From JACVRN01 sp035276685 (lineage in GTDB: Bacteria > Acidobacteriota > Blastocatellia > Pyrinomonadales > Pyrinomonadaceae): DNA of 64,000 nt. The DNA lies in contig DATELK010000165.1 of the NCBI GenBank assembly GCA_035276685.1, positions 6,186-70,185 of the forward strand, in the 5' to 3' direction. The translations under genes were made by a program, and so were the position numbers. Of the stretch, positions 25,875 through 33,751 are shown piece by piece. A model generated the notes under the pieces. That model saw only the letters and a program-made list of their open reading frames with translations, searched no databases and was not told the origin of the DNA. Position 1 is the first letter of the stretch. Each line of letters opens with the position of its first letter.

Positions 25875-26774
25875 ATGGCGGCGGCTTCAAAGACAAAGAA
25901 GCGTGAGCTGGATTTCTCGGCCTTCCCGCAGAGCAGCGTCACAGAGTACACAAAGCGTCTCTGCCTGGCCTGCATCTTCGACATCTTCACCACGCAGCTA
26001 GGGCTCGCGCCGCGCACTGCCTATTCCGAGATAAAGAAGCACTCGCCGTCCGTGGAAGAATTGACGACGCGAGACGCGCAGCGCCCCTACTTCGACAGCG
26101 ATGAAAAACATCCTCGCTGCCCTTACTGCGACGCGGCCAAGCGCTGGCACGCTCGCCTTGACACCTATCGCATAGAGGGCGGAAAGCAGACGGACGCGGC
26201 CCGTCGCGCTCTCTTGAAGTCCCTGCCTAAATCGGAAGAGCAGTTCATAGTCATTGAGAAGAAATCAACTCGGCGCGCAATCTTCTTCGACTGGCTCGAC
26301 AGGCTCATGCACGGGCTCGATTTGGACGAGGACGCGTGGCTGGTGGAAGCCACTCGCGCCTTCCTTGAAAGAAACGACCCGAAGACGGATTGGAACGAAG
26401 TCTTTGAAGGCGTGCGTGCCGTGCGCCGCTCCAACCGTCTTGAGGAAGGCTTCGAGCGAGAGGGAGCGCGGCTTTATCTCGCGCCCCCGCTCTACAACGA
26501 CGCGCTGCTGGTGCAGTACCTTGTCAGCCGCTCGCACAAACACGGCGGGCGCACGCTGGAAGGCCGCCTGACGCTGATGGATTTGGTCAGGCGCATGCGC
26601 TACGGCGGCTATCTGGAATCGCGCGGCATCACGGAGCGCGACCAGTTCGAAATCCTTGAGCAGCTGGTAGAGCACCTCACGGGCGGAGACGCGCCCCTCA
26701 AGCTCTATTATCTGGTTGACCGGCGCGACTTTCTGGATAAGGTCAAGACGGTCTACGCGGCTTACGCTTCATGA
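25875..26774 (+). CDS. Conserved-looking hypothetical protein with one C-x2-C motif
   Basis: 299 residues, family not recognised. Soluble, mostly helical and highly charged. A possible half zinc site C-P-Y-C lies at about 78-81; two further cysteines (C-L-A-C) are near 30-33, so a four-Cys site is possible. Codon use resembles neighbouring housekeeping genes, so it is unlikely to be spurious. The 6-base spacing suggests co-expression with ttcA and perhaps a role in tRNA or sulfur metabolism, which is only an inference. It converges with the TIR gene, one base apart. Confidence 0.7.
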   Translation: MAAASKTKKRELDFSAFPQSSVTEYTKRLCLACIFDIFTTQLGLAPRTAYSEIKKHSPSVEELTTRDAQRPYFDSDEKHPRCPYCDAAKRWHARLDTYRIEGGKQTDAARRALLKSLPKSEEQFIVIEKKSTRRAIFFDWLDRLMHGLDLDEDAWLVEATRAFLERNDPKTDWNEVFEGVRAVRRSNRLEEGFEREGARLYLAPPLYNDALLVQYLVSRSHKHGGRTLEGRLTLMDLVRRMRYGGYLESRGITERDQFEILEQLVEHLTGGDAPLKLYYLVDRRDFLDKVKTVYAAYAS

Positions 26775-26775
26775 T

Positions 26776-28593
26776 TCACTGCGGCTTGCAGGGCGAGAGC
26801 AGGTAGGCGTAGCCGTCCGAGCCCACGCCGTAAAAGGCGCTGCCGCGCACGCTGTGAATGATGATGTTAAGCATGAATGACTGCACGCCGTTGATGAATC
26901 CCTGAAGCTGGAACAGGTTTGTTTGAGGGTTGTAGTTCCAACGCCCCCTGAACTGTACGTGGCCCGCCCCGCGTATAAACTGCGAGCCGAAGCAGACGCC
27001 GTTCGGAATCAGGTTTAAGTAGACGACGCTCCGAAAGACATCGTTGACCTGTATTTGCCACTGACCGAAAGGAATGAACCGGGCAGGAGCGACAGAAGGC
27101 ACAGGCGGCTGTGCGGGCTGCGTGTGCGTTTGAGGGGCAGGCATAGGATGCGCCGCCTGCTGTTGCGGCGGCGCGGGCTGCGGCCTCTGCACGGCTTCTC
27201 TTTCGGGCTGCTGCACGGGTGGCGCGCTCGGCTGCTGTGGCGTCGGCTTGGCGGGCGGGGCAGCGTTCGCTCCCGCTTTGGGCTGCGAAAAGACATCGCC
27301 CCACTTCTTCACGGTCTGCCAGAGGACGTTGATGTCCGTCATGTTTCCCTTTGCTTCCGCGTCGAGCGCGCCCGAAGTCTTCAGAAGCTCGTCGCACTGC
27401 TTCACCCACTTCGTCTGCCCCAGCCGTGTGAAGACGTTGCGCGCTTCACGCAGCAACGCGGTGTCAGGCGGCCGCTTCGTCACAGACAGCAGGTAAGTGG
27501 CGCGGGCCAGCCGAAACTCTTCCTTCTCATCCTTCGGCTCATTGAGCAGCTTACGAATCCTGTTCAGTATCCTCTCTTCGTCGCCAGCATCCTCAGGCGT
27601 CAGCACCATCAGCAGCTGCGCCATGTAAAGCAGCACTTCCGTGTTCACAGGGTCAAGCTTGTTGGCCTCGCGCAGCAGGTCGTAAGACTCCTTGATTCGC
27701 TCGCGGTGCGCGGCCATCCTCTCTTCTTCAGGCAGGCTCTTGTCAAGCTGTATCTCTTCTGCCTCGGCCTGTAGCAGTATGGACTTCTTAACGAGCAGGT
27801 CTACGCGAGAGATGCTCACGTCGCCCGCGCGCAGCTCTTCCACCGTCTCGCCCTGCTCGCGGCCCGCGCGGTTCATCACTTCGAGCACTTCGTCTATGTT
27901 GCGCTTGGTGCCCTGCGGGTAGGCGGGCAGGCGGTTGCCGTGAACGCCCGCGACCTGTCCGTAGGAGATGTCTGCGGTGACGGAGTTGATGCGATTCAAG
28001 GGAGCAAGGGTTTCGTCCGAAGGATTGATAAGCTCGATTGTCTTGCCGGATAGAGCTATGGAGTCATGCTCGGGCCTGAAGCTCTTCTCTACGAGTGAGG
28101 GCGAGACGCTTTGAATCAGCATTATCTCGTGCAGCTCGTTGCAGGCGAGCCGTATGCTTCTGGTCACGTCCACCCAGGCCTCGTCCCTGTCCGGCCACTT
28201 GCTGACGGGCTTTGCGTCTTTAGGCACGGCCTGCAACCGGCCGAAGGGCGCGGCCTGCCAGTTGTCCACGTTGCGTATGATGACAGGGATGACGCGCGAC
28301 TCGCCCGCGTCGTGCTTCTCCATCGCGCGCCTCATCTCTTTTTCGTAGCAGTATTCGGAGGCTATGAAGTTGGCGCTGATGAGCAGCAGTATGATGTGAG
28401 AGGACTCAAGGTTGCGGCTAATCTCTTGAGACCAGTCGGCCCCCGCGCCTATCTTCCGGTCGTGCCAGCCCAGTATGAGCCCTTGCCGCTTGAGGCCCCA
28501 CAGGTGTACCTCAAGCTCGTTGCGAAACTCTTCGTCCTTGTGCGAGTAGGAGTAGAAGAGCTGTAAGGGCGGCTTGGCTTGGTGGTCAGGCAT
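26776..28593 (-). CDS. TIR-domain protein with helical middle and novel C-terminal domain
   Basis: 605 residues. An N-terminal TIR domain (about 10-150) has F-Y-S-Y-S-H-K-D-E, a helix with E-Y-C-Y-E-K-E-M (candidate catalytic Glu84/Glu86), and V-I-P-V-I-I-R-N-V-D-N-W. A helical TPR-like region follows (about 230-410), then a Pro/Gln-rich linker (about 435-500). The C-terminal ~95-residue domain is rich in aromatic and beta-prone sequence (P-F-G-Q-W-Q-I-Q-V-N-D-V-F). TIR domains of this class often cleave NAD in anti-phage defence or act as signalling scaffolds. No known defence partner gene is adjacent. No transmembrane segment. Confidence 0.85.
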   Translation of the reverse strand: MPDHQAKPPLQLFYSYSHKDEEFRNELEVHLWGLKRQGLILGWHDRKIGAGADWSQEISRNLESSHIILLLISANFIASEYCYEKEMRRAMEKHDAGESRVIPVIIRNVDNWQAAPFGRLQAVPKDAKPVSKWPDRDEAWVDVTRSIRLACNELHEIMLIQSVSPSLVEKSFRPEHDSIALSGKTIELINPSDETLAPLNRINSVTADISYGQVAGVHGNRLPAYPQGTKRNIDEVLEVMNRAGREQGETVEELRAGDVSISRVDLLVKKSILLQAEAEEIQLDKSLPEEERMAAHRERIKESYDLLREANKLDPVNTEVLLYMAQLLMVLTPEDAGDEERILNRIRKLLNEPKDEKEEFRLARATYLLSVTKRPPDTALLREARNVFTRLGQTKWVKQCDELLKTSGALDAEAKGNMTDINVLWQTVKKWGDVFSQPKAGANAAPPAKPTPQQPSAPPVQQPEREAVQRPQPAPPQQQAAHPMPAPQTHTQPAQPPVPSVAPARFIPFGQWQIQVNDVFRSVVYLNLIPNGVCFGSQFIRGAGHVQFRGRWNYNPQTNLFQLQGFINGVQSFMLNIIIHSVRGSAFYGVGSDGYAYLLSPCKPQ

Positions 28594-28665
28594 AAGCTTT
28601 TCTGGCCTTCCGCGAGGGAATGGCTAAAGGATAATCCACCTGCCCGATTGTAACAAAGTCTTTCC

Positions 28666-30375
28666 TTAACGACCCGCGCCATTTTCTTGGCGCGCAATCA
28701 CCCTGTACATGCTGCCGGAGTTGAAGAAGAAGAGGGCGGCTCGCGGCGGGCAGCCACGCAGGCGAAAGCTGAGCGCGTCAGGGAAGCGCTCCTGAACTTC
28801 AAAGCAGGGCGTCGTGTCGGCAACTTTCGTGAACACGTCCGAGCGGTTCGTCAGGCGCAAGGTAAAGCGGTCGCCTTCCATCTTCAGCTCGGCCCCGTCA
28901 GCCACGGATTGAATGCTGTGAAGCGAGAGCAGGCGCACTTCTCTCTTCGGCCCGCTCTTCTGGAAGCCGCTGAGCGCTTCCTGAAGGCCGTTGTGAAAGA
29001 CCGGGACGCCACGCAGATTGTCCGGGGCGTTGATGACAATCAGGCTCTCTTCGCCTGAAGCGCCGAGCGCCAACTCTTCCTTTATCCTGCGCGCAGTCTC
29101 ACCCGCCTCTCTCCACCTCTGATTCGTTCTGTACAGGCTGACCGAGTAGAAGACTAAGATGCATGCTAGAAGCAGCAGCCGCCACCTTCGCCACTTAATT
29201 AGAACGACGCCTAGATGTGAGATAAGAAGACAGGTGAAGACGGAAGGCCAGTAGATGAACCTCTCGCCCTGCGTGTCGAAGAGGCTCAGTCGAAGGCTTA
29301 TGACCGGAAGCAGGCTCAGCACGAACGAGACGGCAAGAAGCAGCACGAGTTTGTTCTGCAAGTGTCTCGCAGCCTTCTCTTCCGAGTGCCTGCGGCGTCT
29401 CAGGAGAAGAAGGACGAGAGTCATGAAAACCAGCGCGACGAGTATGAAGACGGCGGACTTGAGCGGCTTGAGAAGAATCTCCGAAAGCTCTGCCGGCGCG
29501 GCAGGGACAACGGCTCTCAGTGTAGCCTGAAGGAAGCGGTCGCGTATCCAGCCGGGCGAAAAGTTCAGGTGCTGCTCCGCGCCGTAGCCTCCGAGCCACG
29601 CGCCCAGCCACACGCGCCGCAACAGCAGAAAGAGCAGCAGCACGGCAAAGAAGAGCACGCTCGTCTTCAAAGCCCGCAAGAGTGGCGCGCGTCGTTTCTC
29701 TTCCGCCGCAGAAAGGTATACGCCGAAGGCGAAGATAATGAAGGGGAGCGATGCGGCCGCCTCTTTTGAGAGCAGCGCGAGCGCAAACGAGATGAGCGCG
29801 AGCAGCAGATAAGGTGCGCGCCGGTTCTCCACATAGAAGACGTAGAGCAGAAGCGCTGCCAGACAGAAGAGCGCGGCCAGCAGGTCTGCGCGACCCGAAA
29901 TCCAAGAGACCGCCTCCGTGTGCGAAGGATGAAGCAGAAAGAGCAGGCCCGCCGCCAGCGACACGCGGCGCGCTGACTCTTCTGATAGCTTCTGCGAGCG
30001 AAGCAGGAGCAGCCCCAGCCTGTAAACCAGATAAGAGTTGAGCCCGTGAAGAAGCGCGTTCGTCAGGTGATAACCAAAGGGGCGCTCTCCCCAGACGCGG
30101 CTGTCCACTATGTAGCTGGCTATGAAGAGCGGCCTGAAGAAGCCTCCGTGCTCGCGGCCCCACGCCAGAGACCAGTCGCCTCCGAGAACCCTTCCCACTT
30201 GCACGAAGTCGTCCGAGAGAAAGTAGGAATTTAGGATTGAGTAATAACAGAGGCAGGCAAGCAGAAGAAAGAAGGAGAGAGAAGACAGAAGCGCAAAGAC
30301 AGAACGCGGGGCATTTGAATCGGGCTCTCTCTTTAATTCATCATTCTGCATTCTGACTTCTGCATTATTTTTCAT
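28666..30375 (-). CDS. GT-C membrane glycosyltransferase (PMT/TMTC-like)
   Basis: 569 residues, about ten transmembrane helices. The first periplasmic loop has F-L-S-D-D-F (about 52-57), the acidic pair expected of polyprenyl-phosphate sugar transferases. L-H-P-S-H-T-E-A-V-S-W-I-S-G-R-A-D matches the TMTC/PMT-like signature. The C-terminal soluble domain is about 130 residues. The start ATG (30375) overlaps the upstream GNAT stop as ATGA, which supports it. The first ~15 residues are nevertheless encoded by a partial R1 repeat, and no other ATG follows for over 60 codons. Confidence 0.82.
   Translation of the reverse strand: MKNNAEVRMQNDELKREPDSNAPRSVFALLSSLSFFLLLACLCYYSILNSYFLSDDFVQVGRVLGGDWSLAWGREHGGFFRPLFIASYIVDSRVWGERPFGYHLTNALLHGLNSYLVYRLGLLLLRSQKLSEESARRVSLAAGLLFLLHPSHTEAVSWISGRADLLAALFCLAALLLYVFYVENRRAPYLLLALISFALALLSKEAAASLPFIIFAFGVYLSAAEEKRRAPLLRALKTSVLFFAVLLLFLLLRRVWLGAWLGGYGAEQHLNFSPGWIRDRFLQATLRAVVPAAPAELSEILLKPLKSAVFILVALVFMTLVLLLLRRRRHSEEKAARHLQNKLVLLLAVSFVLSLLPVISLRLSLFDTQGERFIYWPSVFTCLLISHLGVVLIKWRRWRLLLLACILVFYSVSLYRTNQRWREAGETARRIKEELALGASGEESLIVINAPDNLRGVPVFHNGLQEALSGFQKSGPKREVRLLSLHSIQSVADGAELKMEGDRFTLRLTNRSDVFTKVADTTPCFEVQERFPDALSFRLRGCPPRAALFFFNSGSMYRVIARQENGAGR
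30332..30365. repeat. R1 palindromic repeat, half copy (one arm)
   Basis: TTTAATTCATCATTCTGCAT followed by TCTGACTTCTGCAT is a single R1 arm. It lies inside the first codons of the GT-C glycosyltransferase gene and encodes its N-terminal residues. Confidence 0.85.
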
Positions 30376-30929
30376 TCCCAGCTTTTCATGTCTTCTTCAA
30401 TCAGGGCGGTCAGCACGGCGTCGTGCGCCGCCTCGCGAACCGTCAGACCCTTTCGCATGACGCCTTCGCGCACGGCCCCGACTTTTTCCGCAACGCGCTG
30501 GCTGGCGAGATTGCCAACGGCGGCGACTATCTCTATGCGTATGAGCTTCAGCTCCTCAAAGCCGAAGCGCGCGACGAGACGCGCCGCTCGCGTAGCCACG
30601 CCTCGGCCCGCCGCGCTCGTTCTAATCCAGTAGCCCAGATTGCCCCTGCGGTGCAGGTTATTAATCTGGCCTAGGCCTACGCCTCCCAGCATGCGGCCTG
30701 ATTGAGCGTCCGCTACGCGGAAGGCGTAATCCATGCCTTTCTCCCAGACCTCGTCGCGCCTTGAGAGCCACTCGCGCGTTTCTTCAATCGAATAGTCGGG
30801 ATGGCACCAGGGCATCCAGGGTGCAAGCTCTGGTATGGATTCGCGCACGGCTTCATAAAGCTCCTGTGCGTCGTCCGTGGTGTAAGGCCGCAAGCTTATG
30901 ACGGCGTCGGTCAATTCGGTCTTCATCAT
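30372..30929 (-). CDS. GNAT N-acetyltransferase (RimJ/RimL-like)
   Basis: 185 residues with the acyl-CoA loop (R-T-S-A-A-G-R-G-V-A-T-R-A-A, about 113-126) and a C-terminal R-V-A-E-K-V-G-A-V-R-E-G. Members acetylate protein N-termini, amino acids or small amines; the substrate here is unknown. It overlaps the downstream glycosyltransferase by 4 bases and follows another GNAT gene with a 25-base gap. Confidence 0.87.
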   Translation of the reverse strand: MMKTELTDAVISLRPYTTDDAQELYEAVRESIPELAPWMPWCHPDYSIEETREWLSRRDEVWEKGMDYAFRVADAQSGRMLGGVGLGQINNLHRRGNLGYWIRTSAAGRGVATRAARLVARFGFEELKLIRIEIVAAVGNLASQRVAEKVGAVREGVMRKGLTVREAAHDAVLTALIEEDMKSWE

Positions 30930-30954
30930 TTTTGAATCAAGTAAGCGGGCTGAA

Positions 30955-31533
30955 TTACTTAACGTCTTCGGGCTTCAAGGCAGTGTTGGTCAGTGAAGTC
31001 AGCACGTGGTCGCGCCACGCGCCTCCGACCAGAAGATAGTCTCGCGCGTAGCCTTCGACCACGAAGCCCAGCCGCCTGAGAAGCCGCCCGCTTCTCTCGT
31101 TGGTCGGAACGTAGTTGGCCATGATGCGGTGCAGCCGAAGAGTCCCGAAGGCGTAGTCAATCGCAGCCTCAAGAGCCTCTCGCATCAAGCCCTGTCCTTC
31201 CGCGCGCTTTGCTATCTTGTAGCCAAGATAGCACGCCTGAAAAGGGCCGCGCACGAAGTTTGTGAAGTTGCAGTCGCCTACGACAGCACGCCCCTCGTCA
31301 TCACGAAGGAAGAAGACGAGCCTCATGGACAAGTCCTGCTCGAACTGCCTGCGGGAAGCTTGAAGATAGTCGCGCCAGAACTTTTCCGTGTAGTAGCCCA
31401 CAGGCTCGGGCGGAGCCCACGGCGTAAAGTGCTCCCTGTTCTCCGCAACGTAAGAGAGCATGCGCGGCGCTGCGTCCACACCCGGGATAGTCAGCCGGAG
31501 TCTTTCGGTCTCTATAACAGGAATGTCGCGCAA
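30955..31533 (-). CDS. GNAT N-acetyltransferase (RimJ-like)
   Basis: 192 residues. I-E-T-E-R-L-R-L near the start and N-E-R-S-G-R-L-L-R-R-L-G-F-V-V-E-G at about 140-156 are typical of ribosomal-protein alanine acetyltransferases. The acyl-CoA loop reads K-R-A-E-G-Q-G-L-M-R-E-A. It differs clearly in sequence from the adjacent GNAT, so this is not a recent tandem duplication. It follows nadE by 15 bases. Confidence 0.87.
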   Translation of the reverse strand: MRDIPVIETERLRLTIPGVDAAPRMLSYVAENREHFTPWAPPEPVGYYTEKFWRDYLQASRRQFEQDLSMRLVFFLRDDEGRAVVGDCNFTNFVRGPFQACYLGYKIAKRAEGQGLMREALEAAIDYAFGTLRLHRIMANYVPTNERSGRLLRRLGFVVEGYARDYLLVGGAWRDHVLTSLTNTALKPEDVK

Positions 31534-31548
31534 CTGCTTTTGCCCCGT

Positions 31549-33213
31549 CTAAGCCACGGGCGGCGGCACGCGCTTGTAGTGATGCGTGACGGGACGGCGG
31601 CGTCCTATGCCTATGGCGTTCTTGGAGATGATGAGCGTGGGAGGAAGCTGCCTGCGCTTGAACTCGTTGGCGGGCGATTCCACTCGGTTCAGTATGTCGT
31701 AGACGAGCTGGCGGTCGTGCCCCGCCGCGATTATCTCTTCAGGCGTAGCCTTCTGCTCGAAATAGAGCTGAAGGATTGGGTCAAGCTTAGCGTAAGGCGG
31801 GAGCGATTGCTCGTCGTACTGTCCGGGCGCAAGCTCTGCCGAAGGAGCCTTTTCGATGATGGCGCGCGGGATAATCTCGCTCTCGCGGTTGATGTGTCGC
31901 GCAAGCGCGTATACTTCCGTCTTCAAGAGGTCGCCCAAAACAGCGAGGCCGCCGTTCGTGTCGCCGTAGAGCGTGCAGTAGCCAAGCGCAAGCTCAGACT
32001 TGTTTCCCGTTGAGAGCAGAAGCCGCCCCTCCTTGTTGGAGATGGTCATCAGTATGTTTCCGCGCAGGCGCGACTGTAGGTTCTCTGCCGCGAGGGACGA
32101 GCCGCCGGTGGAAGGCTTCACCAAATCAAGCTCCTTCGTCAGCACCTCGAAGGCAGAGGAAATCGGATGCTCTATAGTCTTCATGCCGATTCTTCGCCCA
32201 AGCTCCACGGAGTCGTCAATGGAGCCGCGCGACGAGTAGGGCGAAGGCATCATGACGGAAAGCACGTTCTCTGAGCCGAGCGCCTCGCAGGCCAGCGCCG
32301 CCACGACCGCCGAGTCTATGCCGCCCGAGAGGCCCAGCACTGCGGTCGTGAACCTGTTCTTGCGCGCGTAGTCGTGTATGCCGAGAACGAGAGCGCGCCT
32401 CACCGTCTCTATGTCGTTACCGGGCAGGCAGTACGCGTCCGCCACTCCGCATTCCAAATCAACCGTGCCGAAGAACTCTTCGAAGGGCGGTGCCTGCATG
32501 ATTATCTCGCCGCGACAATCGGCCACGATGCTCGCGCCGTCGAAGATGATGCCGTCGTTGCCGCCGACGAGATTGACGAAGACTATGGGGAGGCCCGCGA
32601 GCTTGGCCCTGTGCCTGACCATGTTGCAGCGCATGCCCATCTTGGCCTTGTTGAAGGGCGAAGCGTTGATGGAGACGAGCACGCTGGCTCCCATCTCAAT
32701 CAGCTCGTCCGCAGGGTCGTGCGGGTAGAGCCTCTCTTTCCAGAAGGTCTTGTCGTTCCAGAGGTCTTCGCAGACGGCCACGCCCAGAGAGGCCTGCTCC
32801 ATGCGGAACAGTTGGCGCTCGCGCGAAGGCTCGAAATAGCGCGGGTCGTCAAAGACATCGTATTCCGGCAGAAGCGTCTTGTCGGCAAAGCCCAGAAGCC
32901 GCCGGTTGCGAATCACCGCGGCGGAGTTGTATAGGCGACGCCCCGATGGAGGCTCCGTAGGCCGCACCGTGCCAATCACAGCCGTCAATCCATCCGTCGC
33001 CTCTATTATCTTATCCAGCGGCGCGAGCGAACGGCTCGCCACGTCACGGTCTAGAAACCAGTCGAACGACATGTAGCCCTGAACGGCAGTCTCAGGCAGC
33101 ACGACAAGGTCGCTTCTATCTTCCCTCGCGCGCTCTATAGCCCGCAGGATGCTCGCCGTGTTCCCCTCGTAATCGCCATTCGTAGTATTTATCTGCCCGA
33201 TAGTGACGCGCAT
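31549..33213 (-). CDS. nadE: Glutamine-dependent NAD+ synthetase
   Basis: 554 residues. An N-terminal nitrilase-type glutaminase domain carries the Glu41 / Lys112 / Cys148 triad (L-P-E-T, D-K-T-L-L-P, V-C-E-D). A C-terminal ATP pyrophosphatase domain has G-L-S-G-G-I-D-S near 296-303. The domain order and length match bacterial glutamine-using NadE, the last step of NAD synthesis in the cytoplasm. It begins 30 bases after hicB and leads a run with the two GNATs and the GT-C gene. Confidence 0.95.
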   Translation of the reverse strand: MRVTIGQINTTNGDYEGNTASILRAIERAREDRSDLVVLPETAVQGYMSFDWFLDRDVASRSLAPLDKIIEATDGLTAVIGTVRPTEPPSGRRLYNSAAVIRNRRLLGFADKTLLPEYDVFDDPRYFEPSRERQLFRMEQASLGVAVCEDLWNDKTFWKERLYPHDPADELIEMGASVLVSINASPFNKAKMGMRCNMVRHRAKLAGLPIVFVNLVGGNDGIIFDGASIVADCRGEIIMQAPPFEEFFGTVDLECGVADAYCLPGNDIETVRRALVLGIHDYARKNRFTTAVLGLSGGIDSAVVAALACEALGSENVLSVMMPSPYSSRGSIDDSVELGRRIGMKTIEHPISSAFEVLTKELDLVKPSTGGSSLAAENLQSRLRGNILMTISNKEGRLLLSTGNKSELALGYCTLYGDTNGGLAVLGDLLKTEVYALARHINRESEIIPRAIIEKAPSAELAPGQYDEQSLPPYAKLDPILQLYFEQKATPEEIIAAGHDRQLVYDILNRVESPANEFKRRQLPPTLIISKNAIGIGRRRPVTHHYKRVPPPVA

Positions 33214-33243
33214 GATTTATGTACCTTTAGAATTTTTGTCCGG

Positions 33244-33453
33244 CTACGCAGCGTCAACATAACTGACGTAGCTTGTCGGCTCAGGAATTGGCAGGCCGTC
33301 TTCCCGCATTCCTTTTAGATGGAACTCAATCGCCTCACGAATCTGCTCTTCAGTCTCTTCAATAGTTTTGCCGGTCGCCACGCAGCCCGGCAAGTCAGGA
33401 ACATAGGCCGAATAGTTCCCCTCAGCTTTTTCTATCACGAAAGCATACCGCAT
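33244..33453 (-). CDS. hicB: HicB-type antitoxin
   Basis: 69 residues: the partial RNase H-like HicB core (Y-V-P-D-L-P-G-C-V-A-T-G, then E-E-T-E-E-Q-I-R-E-A-I-E-F-H-L). It is the short form without an obvious C-terminal ribbon-helix-helix DNA-binding domain. It neutralises HicA and lies 2 bases after hicA in the canonical toxin-first order. Confidence 0.9.
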   Translation of the reverse strand: MRYAFVIEKAEGNYSAYVPDLPGCVATGKTIEETEEQIREAIEFHLKGMREDGLPIPEPTSYVSYVDAA

Positions 33454-33455
33454 AT

Positions 33456-33650
33456 TTATTTGATTCCTTTCAACTGAGCCTGCTTCAAAATACTGTTTAA
33501 TGTGCCGGGAGCCAGGTCATCACCAGGCTTGCCAGGAATCGTGACTCGCCCCGCCTTAATTTGGTGCTTGTATTGTCTATGGCTTCCCTGCGTACTGACA
33601 AGATACCAGCCATCCTTTTCAATCAGCTTAATAACATCGCGCACCTTCAT
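33456..33650 (-). CDS. hicA: HicA-type mRNA interferase toxin
   Basis: 64 residues with a double-stranded-RNA-binding-like fold. The catalytic histidine is in T-Q-G-S-H-R-Q-Y, followed by the conserved G-R-V-T-I-P-G-K-P-G-D-D-L-A-P-G-T-L. It blocks translation by cleaving mRNA when free of HicB. The pair looks somewhat less GC-rich than neighbouring genes, consistent with a mobile toxin-antitoxin module. Confidence 0.92.
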   Translation of the reverse strand: MKVRDVIKLIEKDGWYLVSTQGSHRQYKHQIKAGRVTIPGKPGDDLAPGTLNSILKQAQLKGIK

Positions 33651-33751
33651 AACAGTCTAATGTCCAAGCTGTAAAGCTTCGCCTCGTGTTGATGCAAGCA
33701 TATCCTTTTCAAGCAGAAATGTCTTGGCCCTCTTAATGAGCGATTACGCTC

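Noticed and set aside
30372..31533. The adjacent GNAT genes as a tandem duplication
   Set aside because: The two proteins share only general family motifs and are too divergent for a recent duplication.
31549..33213. nadE as the immune partner of the TIR protein
   Set aside because: They are about 3 kb apart and separated by GNAT and glycosyltransferase genes. nadE is a standard housekeeping gene, so proximity is not evidence.
33244..33650. hicAB as part of a larger mobile or prophage element
   Set aside because: No integrase, phage gene, transposase or attachment repeats flank it; it looks like a solitary toxin-antitoxin module.
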